Origin: Liopterus haemorrhoidalis
Taxonomy: Eukaryota > Arthropoda > Insecta > Coleoptera > Dytiscidae
NCBI GenBank assembly: GCA_963971575.1
Contig: OZ020619.1
Coordinates: 20,714,813 to 20,778,812, forward strand
Direction: 5' to 3'
Length of the DNA stretch: 64,000 nt
Positions 1 to 12,100 of the stretch are shown in pieces. Below the pieces are notes generated by a model, which saw only the letters and a list, made by a program, of their open reading frames with translations, searched no databases and was not told the origin of the DNA. The translations under genes and the position numbers were made by a program. The first letter of the stretch is position 1; each line of letters begins with the position of its first letter.

Positions 1-17
1 AACGTTTGAATGGACTA
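1..17. mobile_element. Right end of a TA-flanked MITE cut by the window edge
   Basis: The first 17 bases match the right terminal inverted repeat of the MITE at 19160-19619 (CGTTTGAAcGGACTA) and are followed by TA. The rest of the element is outside the window. Bases 18-138 are intronic and otherwise unremarkable. Confidence 0.6.
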
Positions 18-138
18 TAGTACATTCTATGACGTTCGCACAACGACGAAATTGCTAAGGCCAAGGGCTCCAAATCAAAAGGAATTTTCGCTCAAAAAAA
101 AAAGGAAATTTCAAATATTAAAAATTATATATTTCTAG

Positions 139-3100
139 GAATACAAATGGGACAAATCGACACAAAGTTTAGTACTGAGTTCCTTTTTTTGGGGATATGT
201 CGTGTCACAAGTACCGGCCGGCCAGCTTGGTGCTATTTATGGACCAAAATATTTGCTTGTTGGAGCTATGTTCATGAATGCATTATTTTGTATTTTGACA
301 CCATACATGGCTTCCATTGGAGGAGCATGGGCTGTAATAGGATGTAGAATAATGCAAGGACTTAGTCAAGGATTCTTCTTTCCTTCAATGCACACAATGT
401 TGGCCAAATGGATACCTCCTAGTGAAAGAGCTAGACTTGGAACGTTTGTATATGCAGGTGAGATGAATTATTCTAATTTCTATTTTTGTTTTAAATATGT
501 GGTTAATTGCGCAACCCGATAAAAATTCATAATAACTTTAAACATACTAAATTCTACCCTTACTATATATTTCAGGTGCTCAGTTTGGTACTGTGTTAGC
601 TATGCCAACTAGCGGCTATCTGGCAGAAAGTTCAATAGGTTGGCCCGCTATTTTCTATATATTTGGTGCTGTCGGTGTTCTTTGGTCCATTATATGGTAT
701 TTTGTTGGTGCCAACAGTCCTGCAGAACATCCAAAAATATCTGCCAATGAAAAAAAACTCATTGAGTCATCATTAGGAACAGATCCAGATGCAAAGGTAT
801 ATTCAACAAAAGTTTTTAGCATTGGTGAATCCTGTTCATAAAGCTTGGTTTATTGAATCGTTCAAGGAGATATGTTATAAGTATTATTAAACAGAGCCCA
901 ATCTAGGTGTCAATACGTTTTAATCCTATTAAATTAATAACAATGTTTTCTTTCTATAGTTATGTAGTATAGGCAACGTTTTAGCAGAACTAAATGAAAT
1001 TTTTATTTCTGTAGTTTGTTTCGTGACATTCATCTGAAGTCAGCTTCTGTTAACTTTTTAACGATTGAAGTGGACTTTTGCTAAAAATAAATGATGAAAA
1101 GCCAAAAATCTAGTTCCGCTTAAATCAAAGAAACAGACTAAACTAAAACGTATTATGACTTAACTTAATCGCACTCTAGACATTATTAATATTTAATTAC
1201 AGTCGATCTTGGTTGTAATAAGAGACCAGACAAATATATGCAATTACCAATTAAAAATTTAATTATTAAATATCCATGAGAGTACTTTTTCAACTTAAAA
1301 GAGACATCTATTTCTAAAAAGGTACGCTCATGAATACTGAATAATTAGATTTTTAATTGAGCATCAAGGACGAGGAACATTATTTCGTTATGCGTATATC
1401 TAATCAGAGACAAGTTAATTAAAATAGTATTAAATTAAATAATATTAAAATTTAAATAATTCATACAAAATTCTTTTATGATTTATGTATCATTTGTATA
1501 TTTCGTTTCTCATATAGAAGCGACCCAGTTTGTCGTGCTAAAGGTCTTTTGCACCTCATTTTAGAAAAATCACATATCACAAAATCATAAATGTATCACC
1601 GCTTCCAACCCAGACTGGGTTACCGTGAGAGTTGTAGATCTGAAACTTCACTCTTCGGAGTGTAGCAGTGCGGTAGTGAAAACTACGGCTTGGTGACACT
1701 AGTATGGGATGTTTATGGGCTGAAAAAGAAGATGTGATGTCTAATAAACATATGCTATACGTGGTGCTTTTCAAATTTATAAAAATATAATCGTAAAAAA
1801 TGGATTCCTGATTAATATTTTTATTTATTTAGCATAGTGCTTCGGCAACTAGCACCAGGAAATCACTTTTTTATTTCTAGAAAAAAGATAATGTTTTTCG
1901 ATTCTTTATTTTTAGAGAGTGCCAACACCATGGCGTGCTATATTTACTTCTCTTCCTATGTGGTCACTGATTATCGCTCATTGTGGACAAAACTGGGGTT
2001 TCTGGACACTTCTTACTGAAATGCCAACCTATATGAATAATGTTTTAGGTTTCGATATTAAAAAAGTAAGTGTTTGTTTAATTAAAATCATACAATTTAA
2101 ACTTAAACTATTTTTGTTTTAGAATGGTCTGACATCTGCTTTGCCATATTTGGTTATGTGGATTTTAAGTTTTGTATTCAGCGCTATTAGTGATTATGCT
2201 ACAAATAATAATTTAGTATCAACTGGTGCTGCTAGAAAAATAGGAAACAGTATAGGTAGGTACAAATGTATTTATTCAGAAGTATTGCAAGTACAAAGGT
2301 TATTACAACTATTTTATCTATAAATAAAATGCACAAAAAATAAATAAATAAATAATAAACAAATGGATTGCTGTTAGTGACATAAGCGGATTGACCGATC
2401 GAAGGAATTTTCGGTGGGCCGAACGCTCTAAACTTTAGGTATCACATCATACAATAACTAGCAGACCCGTTGCCAACAACGTTGACAAACTAATATCGAA
2501 TAAAAATCAATATAAGCAGGAATAAATTATTCAAATTTGCATGATTCTGCGTATATTAAACAAAAACCTTTCTTGATTATACGTAGGAAATCCTAAAAAG
2601 CTGCTTAATGCGTGTCTTTTAAAAATTAATATCGGGCCGGGTACGGCCCGCGGGCCATATGTTGGACCTTAATGGTATAGCTGTTTCTGATTATACCTAG
2701 GAAATCCTAAAATGCTGCTTAATGCGTGTCGTTTAACAATTAATATCGGGACGGGCACGGCCCGCGGGCCATATGCTGGACATCAATGGTATAGCTGTTT
2801 CTGATTATAGCTAGGAAATCCTAAAAAGCTGCTTAATGCGTGTCGTTTAAAAATTAATATCGGGCCGAGTACGGCCCGCGGGCCATTTGCTAGACATCAA
2901 TGGTATAGCTGTTTCTGATTATACCTAGTTAATTCTAAAAAGCCGCTCAATGCGTGTCGTTTAAAAATAAATATCAGTATTAATTGCCACAAGATTACTT
3001 GATCAAGCCAAGGTATATACTGACTGGAGAGCTAAGAGCTATATTCTCGCTAAGTGAGCTGCTGTCAGAGTACGTCGTTCCCCACCACTCAGTTCGTGAC

Positions 3101-6100
3101 CCACCGCATACCGCAAGACCCGCTAGCACCTAGGAACTTAGCGTTACGGTCTGACACACAGGAATTAGGGCTTTTATATATATAATATTATGTACTACTC
3201 CTTGTACTAGACGTTTTACTTTGTAACTTCGACGGCCACCATGACATAGGTGGCCAGCCGAGCCTGATTATAAGCCGGCATAAATACATTTTTGCGCCTG
3301 TTTAGACGGCCGTAATTGCGGCACCCGATATGTTCACACGAAGCCCAAAATTAACGTCAAAAGCGACGTCCGAGAAAAACAAAGAGGCGAGACACGGCAC
3401 ACAAAAACAATTCCATTCGAATACATGGTTTGGATTTTTAAAGCCGTGATGTCTAAGCATTTATTTTGTTTTAAGATATGCTTTGGATTTCACACTGATT
3501 TTCAAAAAGAAAATTGTAAAAATGTAAGCTTAAATATAGTCCGGATGATACAGATGATATTGAAGATGATAATGAAAAATTGAAAAAATATAATTTGTTC
3601 TCGGGAGCATATTCCACATTATATGTATATCATAAATATGAGTTAACACTTCCAATAATACAAGAATAGGCTATTCCAAAGGTTTAAGCGGAACTGAATG
3701 GAATTTTTGTATTTGTAATTTGTCACGAGCTGACTTTTTAACGACTGAAGTAGACTTTTGCTAAACAAAATGATCAAAAACCTCATTTAAACGTTAAAAA
3801 TTACTAGTTTAAAAAATTTAGTCCCGCTTAAATCAAAGAAACATACTACACTTTTAAAATTATATTGGTTTTCAATTAAAAATGAAAATAAACAAATTTT
3901 GCGAACCCGTTTTTGGTTATATATCAGTTTATTAAGCACTTCATGTTGCCTATAAGTTATTGGGTAAACAAGCCTGCCTATTAGAAATTTAATTACTATT
4001 TCAGGGTGGAACTCTAGCAAACAAAATTATGTTAATAAATTTATTACATAGTTTATTAGCAGCTGGAATTCTCGGCTCTAAGTTAATAAACATTGTTTTA
4101 AAATAAGATTTAATACAGAAATTTCAGATTAATAGTCGGTTTCTTTGGTCTGAGTGGAAGTAGATCTTAGAACCTTGTAATTTTTAACGATTGAATAAAG
4201 GTTTTAATAATTTTGTTTAGCAATTTTGCTTCAATAGTTAAAAAGTTAGCTAGTGACAAGTTACGAATATTTAAATACAATTTAGTTCCGCTTAAACATT
4301 ACTTGAAAATAAAATACATTCTTATGGCAATGTAGAAATAAGTTGTAATTCTAGACAAATTACTTCATGTTTTTTGAGAGACAATAACTATGTCATGAGA
4401 TAATAAACACTAGTTTTATTAATTATTTATATTATTAAACACTATTTTTAGGGCACTGGATTCCAGCAGTAGCACTTATCGCACTAGGTTATGTGAAGGC
4501 AGATAACCCAGGGCTGGCCGTAGGATTATTAACTATTGCAGTTGGAATAAATGCTGCTACATTCGTTGGATTTCAAGTGAACCATATCGACTTGGCACCT
4601 AAACATGCAGGAACTATGATGGGTATTACTAATGGAGCTGCCAATGTTCTGTCTATCGTTGCTCCTTTAGTTGTGGGTTTCATTGTCACAGATGACGTAA
4701 GTATGAAAAACAATAACTTTATAACTGTGAAATATTAATTAGCTTCGTTCGCGAATGAAATTCCTTACCAGGTATCAAGAGATACAGTATATTTTCTTCT
4801 TTAATCCGAATCCCTCGGAAGGGATGTGTTGACCGCTCTCGTCACAATATTTCTCTGCCGGGAACGTCTTCTGGCGGAGTAAATGGATGCTGAATATAAC
4901 TGTAGCAAAATAAGAAGTTACTCTCTATGCTCGAACGACAGAATGCTCATAACTATTACCCAACCTGAAAATAATTACTTGTATTGTGTATATGAATGAA
5001 AAACATCGTACTAAACTGAAAATTAAAATTCACTGGAGAAAGAAATACATGGAAACATACGGGATAAACGATTAAAAACGTTAAAAAACAAAACACAATA
5101 AAACTGTAAAGACACTTAACACCAAGAATTACAGAAGACATATGATCGAATCAAACTTGTACTTCTTATGGACATTGGAAACACCCCTATTTTATCAAAT
5201 AAATTAAGTCCAAACAAAAATCTGTCCTTCGAGTAGGTCACAGTCTCATTATTTCCGGTCCTTCTACGCATTTGTCTGTGATTTGTGTTATTTTTCTGAT
5301 ACAGTCTACATATAATTCTCCAATGTAGTCTTCTCAGCATTTCAGCCTGTCTTTTTTAGTAAATAATTTGCATTCGTTTGCCTGCCCTTATTACAATAAT
5401 TAAGAGTGAATGAGTCAATCATTTTAATAATTATTTAAGAATGCCAAAATGTATTTGTATCTTCGTTCTATTATTCTTTATACCACATTTTATTTGTGTT
5501 ATTATTTTATTCTTTTTTTGATATTATTATCATACTAGCAGACCCGTTGCCAACAACGCTGGCAAACTGTTATCCAGAGTTGGGCAAATTGCAATCAAAC
5601 TAATGATTGAGGATTGAGATTAATAATTTAATTTTAAGACTTGATTAATGAGTAAGGTACATTAGTCATAATTAGAATCCGGCAAAAATATGCAATGGTA
5701 CTTTTGCCATAGGCGTGCTATTTTAAACGAATAATTCTGTAGTAATTTTTAACTTCTTTTTACTTATAAAGCGCCCTCTCTGATATTAGCATACTATATA
5801 TAGACTGTATTGGGTATATAAGCTGTTCACTTTTGTAAGAACAAACTAGATCTGGTTATTTTGTTTACTTTTATAGTGTATTACTGACTTTAAATGTCAA
5901 TTAAAAATATTTCTTACACTGTAAAACCGACTTTAGGTTTCTAGGTTATGGTCATTATAATTAAGATATCATTTTTCATTATGACATATGTCAAATGGAT
6001 CGACATTTTAAAAAAGTTACATTTTTTAATACCAACATGACATACAGTTTCAAAGATGGAAACTATTCAAAACAAAATTTCCACTTAGTTTGTTCTTACA

Positions 6101-9100
6101 AAAGTGAAACGGTTATACCAGGTTTTTTTCTTAAAGCCTATTTGACATAGGAGATTGGTAAAAAAGGGTAGTGCCATTAAGAGTATCCTTATATAAAGAA
6201 TTATGTCCAAATTTACCCTTACCACCAAATCCTGTTGTGACACGTTTGGGAACTGGCTTGAAGCGGCGTTATTTTATGTTAACAATTTTGAAGTTTAAAT
6301 TTGTTTTATTTTCAATCTAACTCCGGATGCTCAAAGCATTACAATAACAAAAAATATTATATAAAAACCAAATATTTATGAAGAGTTAAAGTTCATAAAG
6401 ACTAATTTTGAATTTCTTCTTCAACCATAGTAAAATTAGAAAAACAAAACCGGCCGTTGTAAGAATCTTTAAATATTATTTATTGGACAGTAAACAAACT
6501 GAAATCTGTTCCCGGCGAGTTTGGTTTGCACTTGTCTGCAAAAATTGATAGTATATTTAATAAAAATCCTGACCTACAAGTATTACTACAATTTTCTATC
6601 AATTTATTATCAAATCAGGATATATTTAATAAATATAAAGAAATATATACTTTTTATAATTATGCACCAATAACAAGTTTTGATGTAGGTCTTTTTCTTT
6701 TTTCAAGGAAGTATATACATCGAAAAGAACTAATTTTTCTGATGAAAATTTAGCAAAATACTTAATGATTTCTTTAAATAATTAAAAACTTATTACTTTC
6801 ATAAATATTATTATTAATTATTATTATTATTATTGAGAAAAGAAAAAAAAAGCTCACTACACCCACCAAGTTGAAAAATTTCTTACTATTATTATTATTG
6901 ATAGTAAAATTGCATTTATTTTGCTTGTGTATACTATTTATTAATAATAAATAATATCGTTTATAAACTTTTTCATTTTTCAATTTTTTACTATTTGGAA
7001 ATAAAGACCAACAAAAACAAAAGAATAAAACACTTTTACCGCAATGAATTCTTATCTTAATAACGACACCTCATTATTTTGGGATTATATCCGAGATAAT
7101 TCCGGTCACTCCTTTGCCATTCGTCAGTTTTTGATAAGATATTAAATTTTTATACGCTACACTATTTGTCAGCAGGGCACATTACAAATATATATAATTA
7201 CATTTTATTTCTACAGATAACACATGTGCCACTTTTTATCGAAAAACACCTAACTAAAGTACCGTTGCATATTTTTGCCGAACTCTACTCATAATGCAGT
7301 TATTCACACTGGTAACAAAATTAAATATTTACTCATTATCATGATTAAATTTTTAGTTATGATTAAAACTAAAATCAGTATTGAGATTTGATTTTTTCAC
7401 TCTCACTGGTCATTGGAATGTATTATTTATGCATTGTAGACGTCTGACGCAGATTTAATTTGTGAAAAATTTGAGTGATATATTTTACAATTATACATAT
7501 TTATTTTTTCGCAACATGAGTGACAGCGATACTCGTGAAAGTTTTGGTGCATTGACTCTTTTAATATCTGAAGCATTCAGGAGCTTCAAACTCTTTTCAG
7601 TAAGCCAATGATGGTAAAAGAAGAAATCTTTTATTTAAATCGAAAACGGTAGATGATACGTTTTTTCAAAATTCAATATATTTTAATATTTAGTTGAAAA
7701 AAGTATTTTGAGCAAAATAAGTTCATTGCTCAATGCATTCAATGCCAACCTAAAGTTGAAATTAAAGAATATAAAAATAGTTCATCGAATTTTATATCTC
7801 ATCTTAAAGACGACACGGAAACGATGCATTTATTGTATTTAAAAAACATTGATTCTAAAGGTAGACAAACAGTTGTTCCTCAAAAATCAAGAACAATTAG
7901 AGCTGGAACATTGTCACAACAAAAATTTGAAGAAGACATTACCAAATATGTTATTCCTCTAAGGTCGGTAGAGTGGCAAAATGTAATGCTCTTTTGAAAG
8001 CTGCAAGACGGCCGAAAATTATTGAGAATGTGGGTAAAGGGATATTATATATGTAATATACATATAACATTAATTGACACAAAATTCTTTGATCAAGCCA
8101 AGGTATATATGTACTGACTGGAGAGCTAAGCACTAAGCAATATTCTCGCTAAGTGAGCTGCTTGGTGGAGGTACGTCGTTCGCACCTCCCGCCACTCAGT
8201 TCGTGACCGACCGCACACCTCAAGACCAGGAACCTAGCGTTACGGTCTGACACACAGGAATTAGGGCTTATATATATATATACAGAGTGATTATTTAATG
8301 GCGAGACGACGTCACTGAATTTTACGTGCCTCCTAGCAGAAATACTGGTGAATACTATGACATAATAACCTAAAATTTGATTATGAAGAAAAAAATGCAC
8401 GCATAATCGCCTGCTACGATGTGTATGAAACGGCAAATTATTAAAACTTCCAGTGACGTCGTCTCGCCATTAAATAATCACTCTGTATATATATATAATT
8501 TTGCCTAAACTGTAAATATTTGTATAATTATGTTTTACTGTGTTTATCAGTTTTACACCGCGTTTCTATGTATATGTTTGGCTTCATTTGTATATGTCCC
8601 TTAATAAAAGGATTCAAACACCGAGATACACCAAATTAAGGGACTGTCTCTTAATTTGGTTAATTCTATTGAAATAAATAAATAAATAAGATTGTCGAGA
8701 GTAGATTTTGACACCTTCTTCGTAAATAATTGGTGTAAATTATACTTTTGCTTCTTACATTTCTCGTCTTAAAATGCTAGGCAAAAATATGAAAATAATT
8801 CAATATTTTAGAACAAATAAGATTGGCTCACTGCAAGTTGAAATTCGTTCGTTAGTACGTTAGTGGAAGCATAAGCACCAGATCCCTAGATCTGGACTGC
8901 TGCAATTTACACGGAGGGCATAGTACGAAGGAACCTGATCAGCGCTCACACACGTGTGTATTTTTTTGTGGATCGGGTCCAGCGTGGATCAGATCCGGCA
9001 AAAAGTCCGCTCGTGTATGGCAGGGTAATAATAATAATAATAACACAATAAGTGACAATTTTAACTTATCTGACACGCCTCAAAATTAATTGTCCGAAAA

Positions 9101-12100
9101 CTACCACAAACAATAAACATCTAGTCAAAATAAGCGACTATTTCATCCGTGAACACTAAAAGGAATATTGCAAACGCGCGTGGTGCTTCAGTCTGTCAGA
9201 AATAGTTTCCGTGAAGGTAACTATGTATATTATCTTTGAAGTTATTTTGAATTTCTTTTTGATCTGTGTATTAAGTAACCCTGTAATTAATCATAATACT
9301 CTACAGTTAAATCAACCAACAGGAAGAGACTTGCCTAGGATCGCCCAAGAATATTTTCTTCCCTATTGGGCACTGAAAGTACCATAAATCATAAAAATTA
9401 TTTACTTTTTTTTTTGCTTGGGGGAGAGCAGTTTCCACCTAGGGGAGCAAAATATTATTATAATTCTTTTGATCTTGATTCAGGTAATGTTATATTATTT
9501 CCACCTCACAGCATGCTTCAGAGATATCTCGTGGCAGAGTATAACGCTTTATATAGTTAATATACTGTAATCATATGGTACCAAATACTAATCAACATTC
9601 ATGCGTGATACTATTACTATTTTTTGTTTTGTTTGCAGGGTGACAACGTAGTTCAGTGGCGAATAGTATTTTTCATATCGGCTGCTATATATTTCATTTT
9701 CAACCTCTTCTTCGTTTTATTTGGAAAAGCCGAAATACAACCATGGAATGATATCACCGTACCTGATGACGTTGACGCAGGTATTAAAATTTTAACATTT
9801 TCTGGCAAAAACTACCAGCGGGCAGCGCAACCAGCGCGGTTGCTCCATACAGTGGCGCACCCATTGGGCCGGGGCCCCCTCCAATAAGGGGGGAAATACC
9901 AAATTTTTAAATTTTTTATCACTATTTCTTATATTTCTTAGGTAAATATATGGATTTAAAAAGAGATGAGGACTTTTTTTTCGCCACTTGTATTTTACAA
10001 GTGAGGACCTTTTTTTTATTAGGTTATTACTTGTATTTCAAAAGCGAGGAACTTTTATTTGTCTTCCAGCCCCCCCCATAAAAATTCCTGGCTGCGCCAC
10101 TGGCTCCTTATAAGATATATATGAATCAATGAAAAATATATATGAAATCAGTAAGATATTTACCATTTCCATCAAAACAGATGATATTTAAACTATATTT
10201 TTTCTGATAAAATCAAACTCGTACGGCATTGTTGGACAATGTATTTATTATAGTATCACAACGTTTCTCTAAATAATATTTAGATTCTTCAGTCGCTGAA
10301 ATAGCATTCAATAGTTAACTTATAACTAAAATTATTATATATAAATATTTACGTATTCTATTATAACACAAAATGAACAGACACCTTTGGTGTGTAGCAT
10401 CAAAATGTCCTGGGACTCACAAGTAGCAACATTAAGATATGTTGAAAGCCATTGGCACATGTGAATATATACAATTTCTGGATAGAAATACAATTTAAAT
10501 GCTAATATTTAAATGTACCACAATTAGGGTGTTTTAGCGAGATGTTTACTATTAGATATCGAACATGGGAAGTGACCCAGTGAGCAAAAAACGATATCAA
10601 GATGGACTATCAAACAACGCTACCCACATGTTCAAGATCTAATAAGATAATAAATATTATTTAGCGACACGTTGTGATCCTATAATAAATAAAACAAGCC
10701 GTACGAGTTTTATTTTATCATTTATTCATTGGACATTACATACTCTACATACATTTTTTCTTTGAGGGAATTATAATTGTAATATGTTACGCTGCGATTA
10801 CAGTGCAAGCGTGTTCGCCCGAATTGTACTACGAGTGTACTCGACCGAATTCGGTTTACTGATCCAAGCACATAGAAGTAAACATGGGTGGCTTCAGTAG
10901 AAGCGAATTAGTCGCACGAATAATTGGTTATCGCTAGAAGTTCAAACGGATTCGTATTCTTCGCGTGACCTTCGCGTTCTCCATACAGTTTTAATTTGTT
11001 TTTGTGAATGAAAAATGGATATTGAAAAATTAATATTTTTAGTTTTTGTCACAAGATCACCGTGAAATCAAAAATATCAATGAGACGGAAAAAATTAGAT
11101 AACTATCTGCGAATTATCTGTTAATCAAATTCCTTTTTTTTTGCTCAAATATAAAAGACTACAGTAAAGAGTTTTCTGTTAACAGTAGATATAAGCCCCA
11201 CAGATCACAAATTTATTATACAAAACTAACAATTTGAAAGAAAATTAGTAACAATCTACATATCAATATTTGTAGCGATTTTTTATCTATCGAATAGAAT
11301 TAGTTTAATTGTGGAAAAATTGATAATGCCTATACATCAATAATAATAATAAGATATTAGACAACAATGTTCTGTAATTTTTAAATATATGTAGGTTTCA
11401 AATAACTTTTATATTTGTATAATTTTGTGTACAAATGTTCAAATAATATATCACCATTTTTTTTCGACATGATTGTTTATAGTTTAGAACTTTTGTCGAA
11501 AAATACTATACTTGATGATAATGAAATGCCACTTGGTACACTTACTCTTTATGAAAATTAAATCATTTTTACCCAGAGAACCTATATTGAGAACCGCAGC
11601 AGATTCAATATGGCGATAAAAATATACCACTAAGTAACCAATAACTATAAGTAATTTTCACAATATAGAACAAAATAGCTAGAAACATATTTGTAAAATA
11701 AAGCTTTAGTTACAAATTGACACGTCGTATGCAAATATGCGTCGAATGGTTTACAAAATGGAATATATAATGCAATTTGTTTATTTACAATTGAATAATT
11801 TTTCTTTTTTACTATTAAAAATATCTTATTAGATAAACTGCAATTCGCTGCAAAATTTGATAGAAATTTTATTTCAGATTATTAGTTTTGTATAATAAAC
11901 TTGTAAGAACTATAATAGGTGCGTTCGGCATAACTGTGCAGTATTAATTCTGTGTCGTGCCGGTTTTTTTCTCACGTGACCACTGTGCAAGAAAGTCAGA
12001 GACGAACACTTTGTTCAGATTATGAAATTATTCTTTTATTCTAACCTTCTTTTTTGTAAACAAATAAATTATATGTGTTTGATTACATGAAGTCTGTCTC

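Larger units (their letters stand above)
5673..7287 (+). mobile_element. hAT transposon inserted in the first hAT (nested)
   Basis: Terminal inverted repeats: TAGAATCCGGCAAAAATATG on the left and the inverse of TAGAGTTCGGCAAAAATATG on the right, extending to GGTACTTT. Flanking 8-bp duplications GTCATAAT (5665-5672) and CTCATAAT (7288-7295) match at 7 of 8. The element contains a broken hAT transposase tail (6480-6785) and a smaller MITE (5815-6119). Confidence 0.85.
5575..8060 (+). mobile_element. hAT-type transposon, copy 1 (outer), 3' part lost
   Basis: It begins CAGAGTTGGGCAAATTGCAA, the same terminus as the copy at 23653. The two copies align until 5672, where copy 1 is interrupted by a second hAT element (5673-7287), and resume at GCAGTTATTCACA near 7296. 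The transposase start follows at 7516. No right terminus was found; a different repeat begins near 8062. Confidence 0.7.

Noticed and set aside
202..522. Open frame at the left edge as a standalone short protein starting at GTG
   Set aside because: It is an exon of the SLC17 gene; the true reading frame is open from the splice acceptor at 139 and leaves at the donor at 458.
9624..9887. 87-codon frame running past the SLC17 exon 6 donor
   Set aside because: The tail after 9780 reads into intron and the hAT MITE; splicing to 12973 gives a better C-terminus with matching phase.
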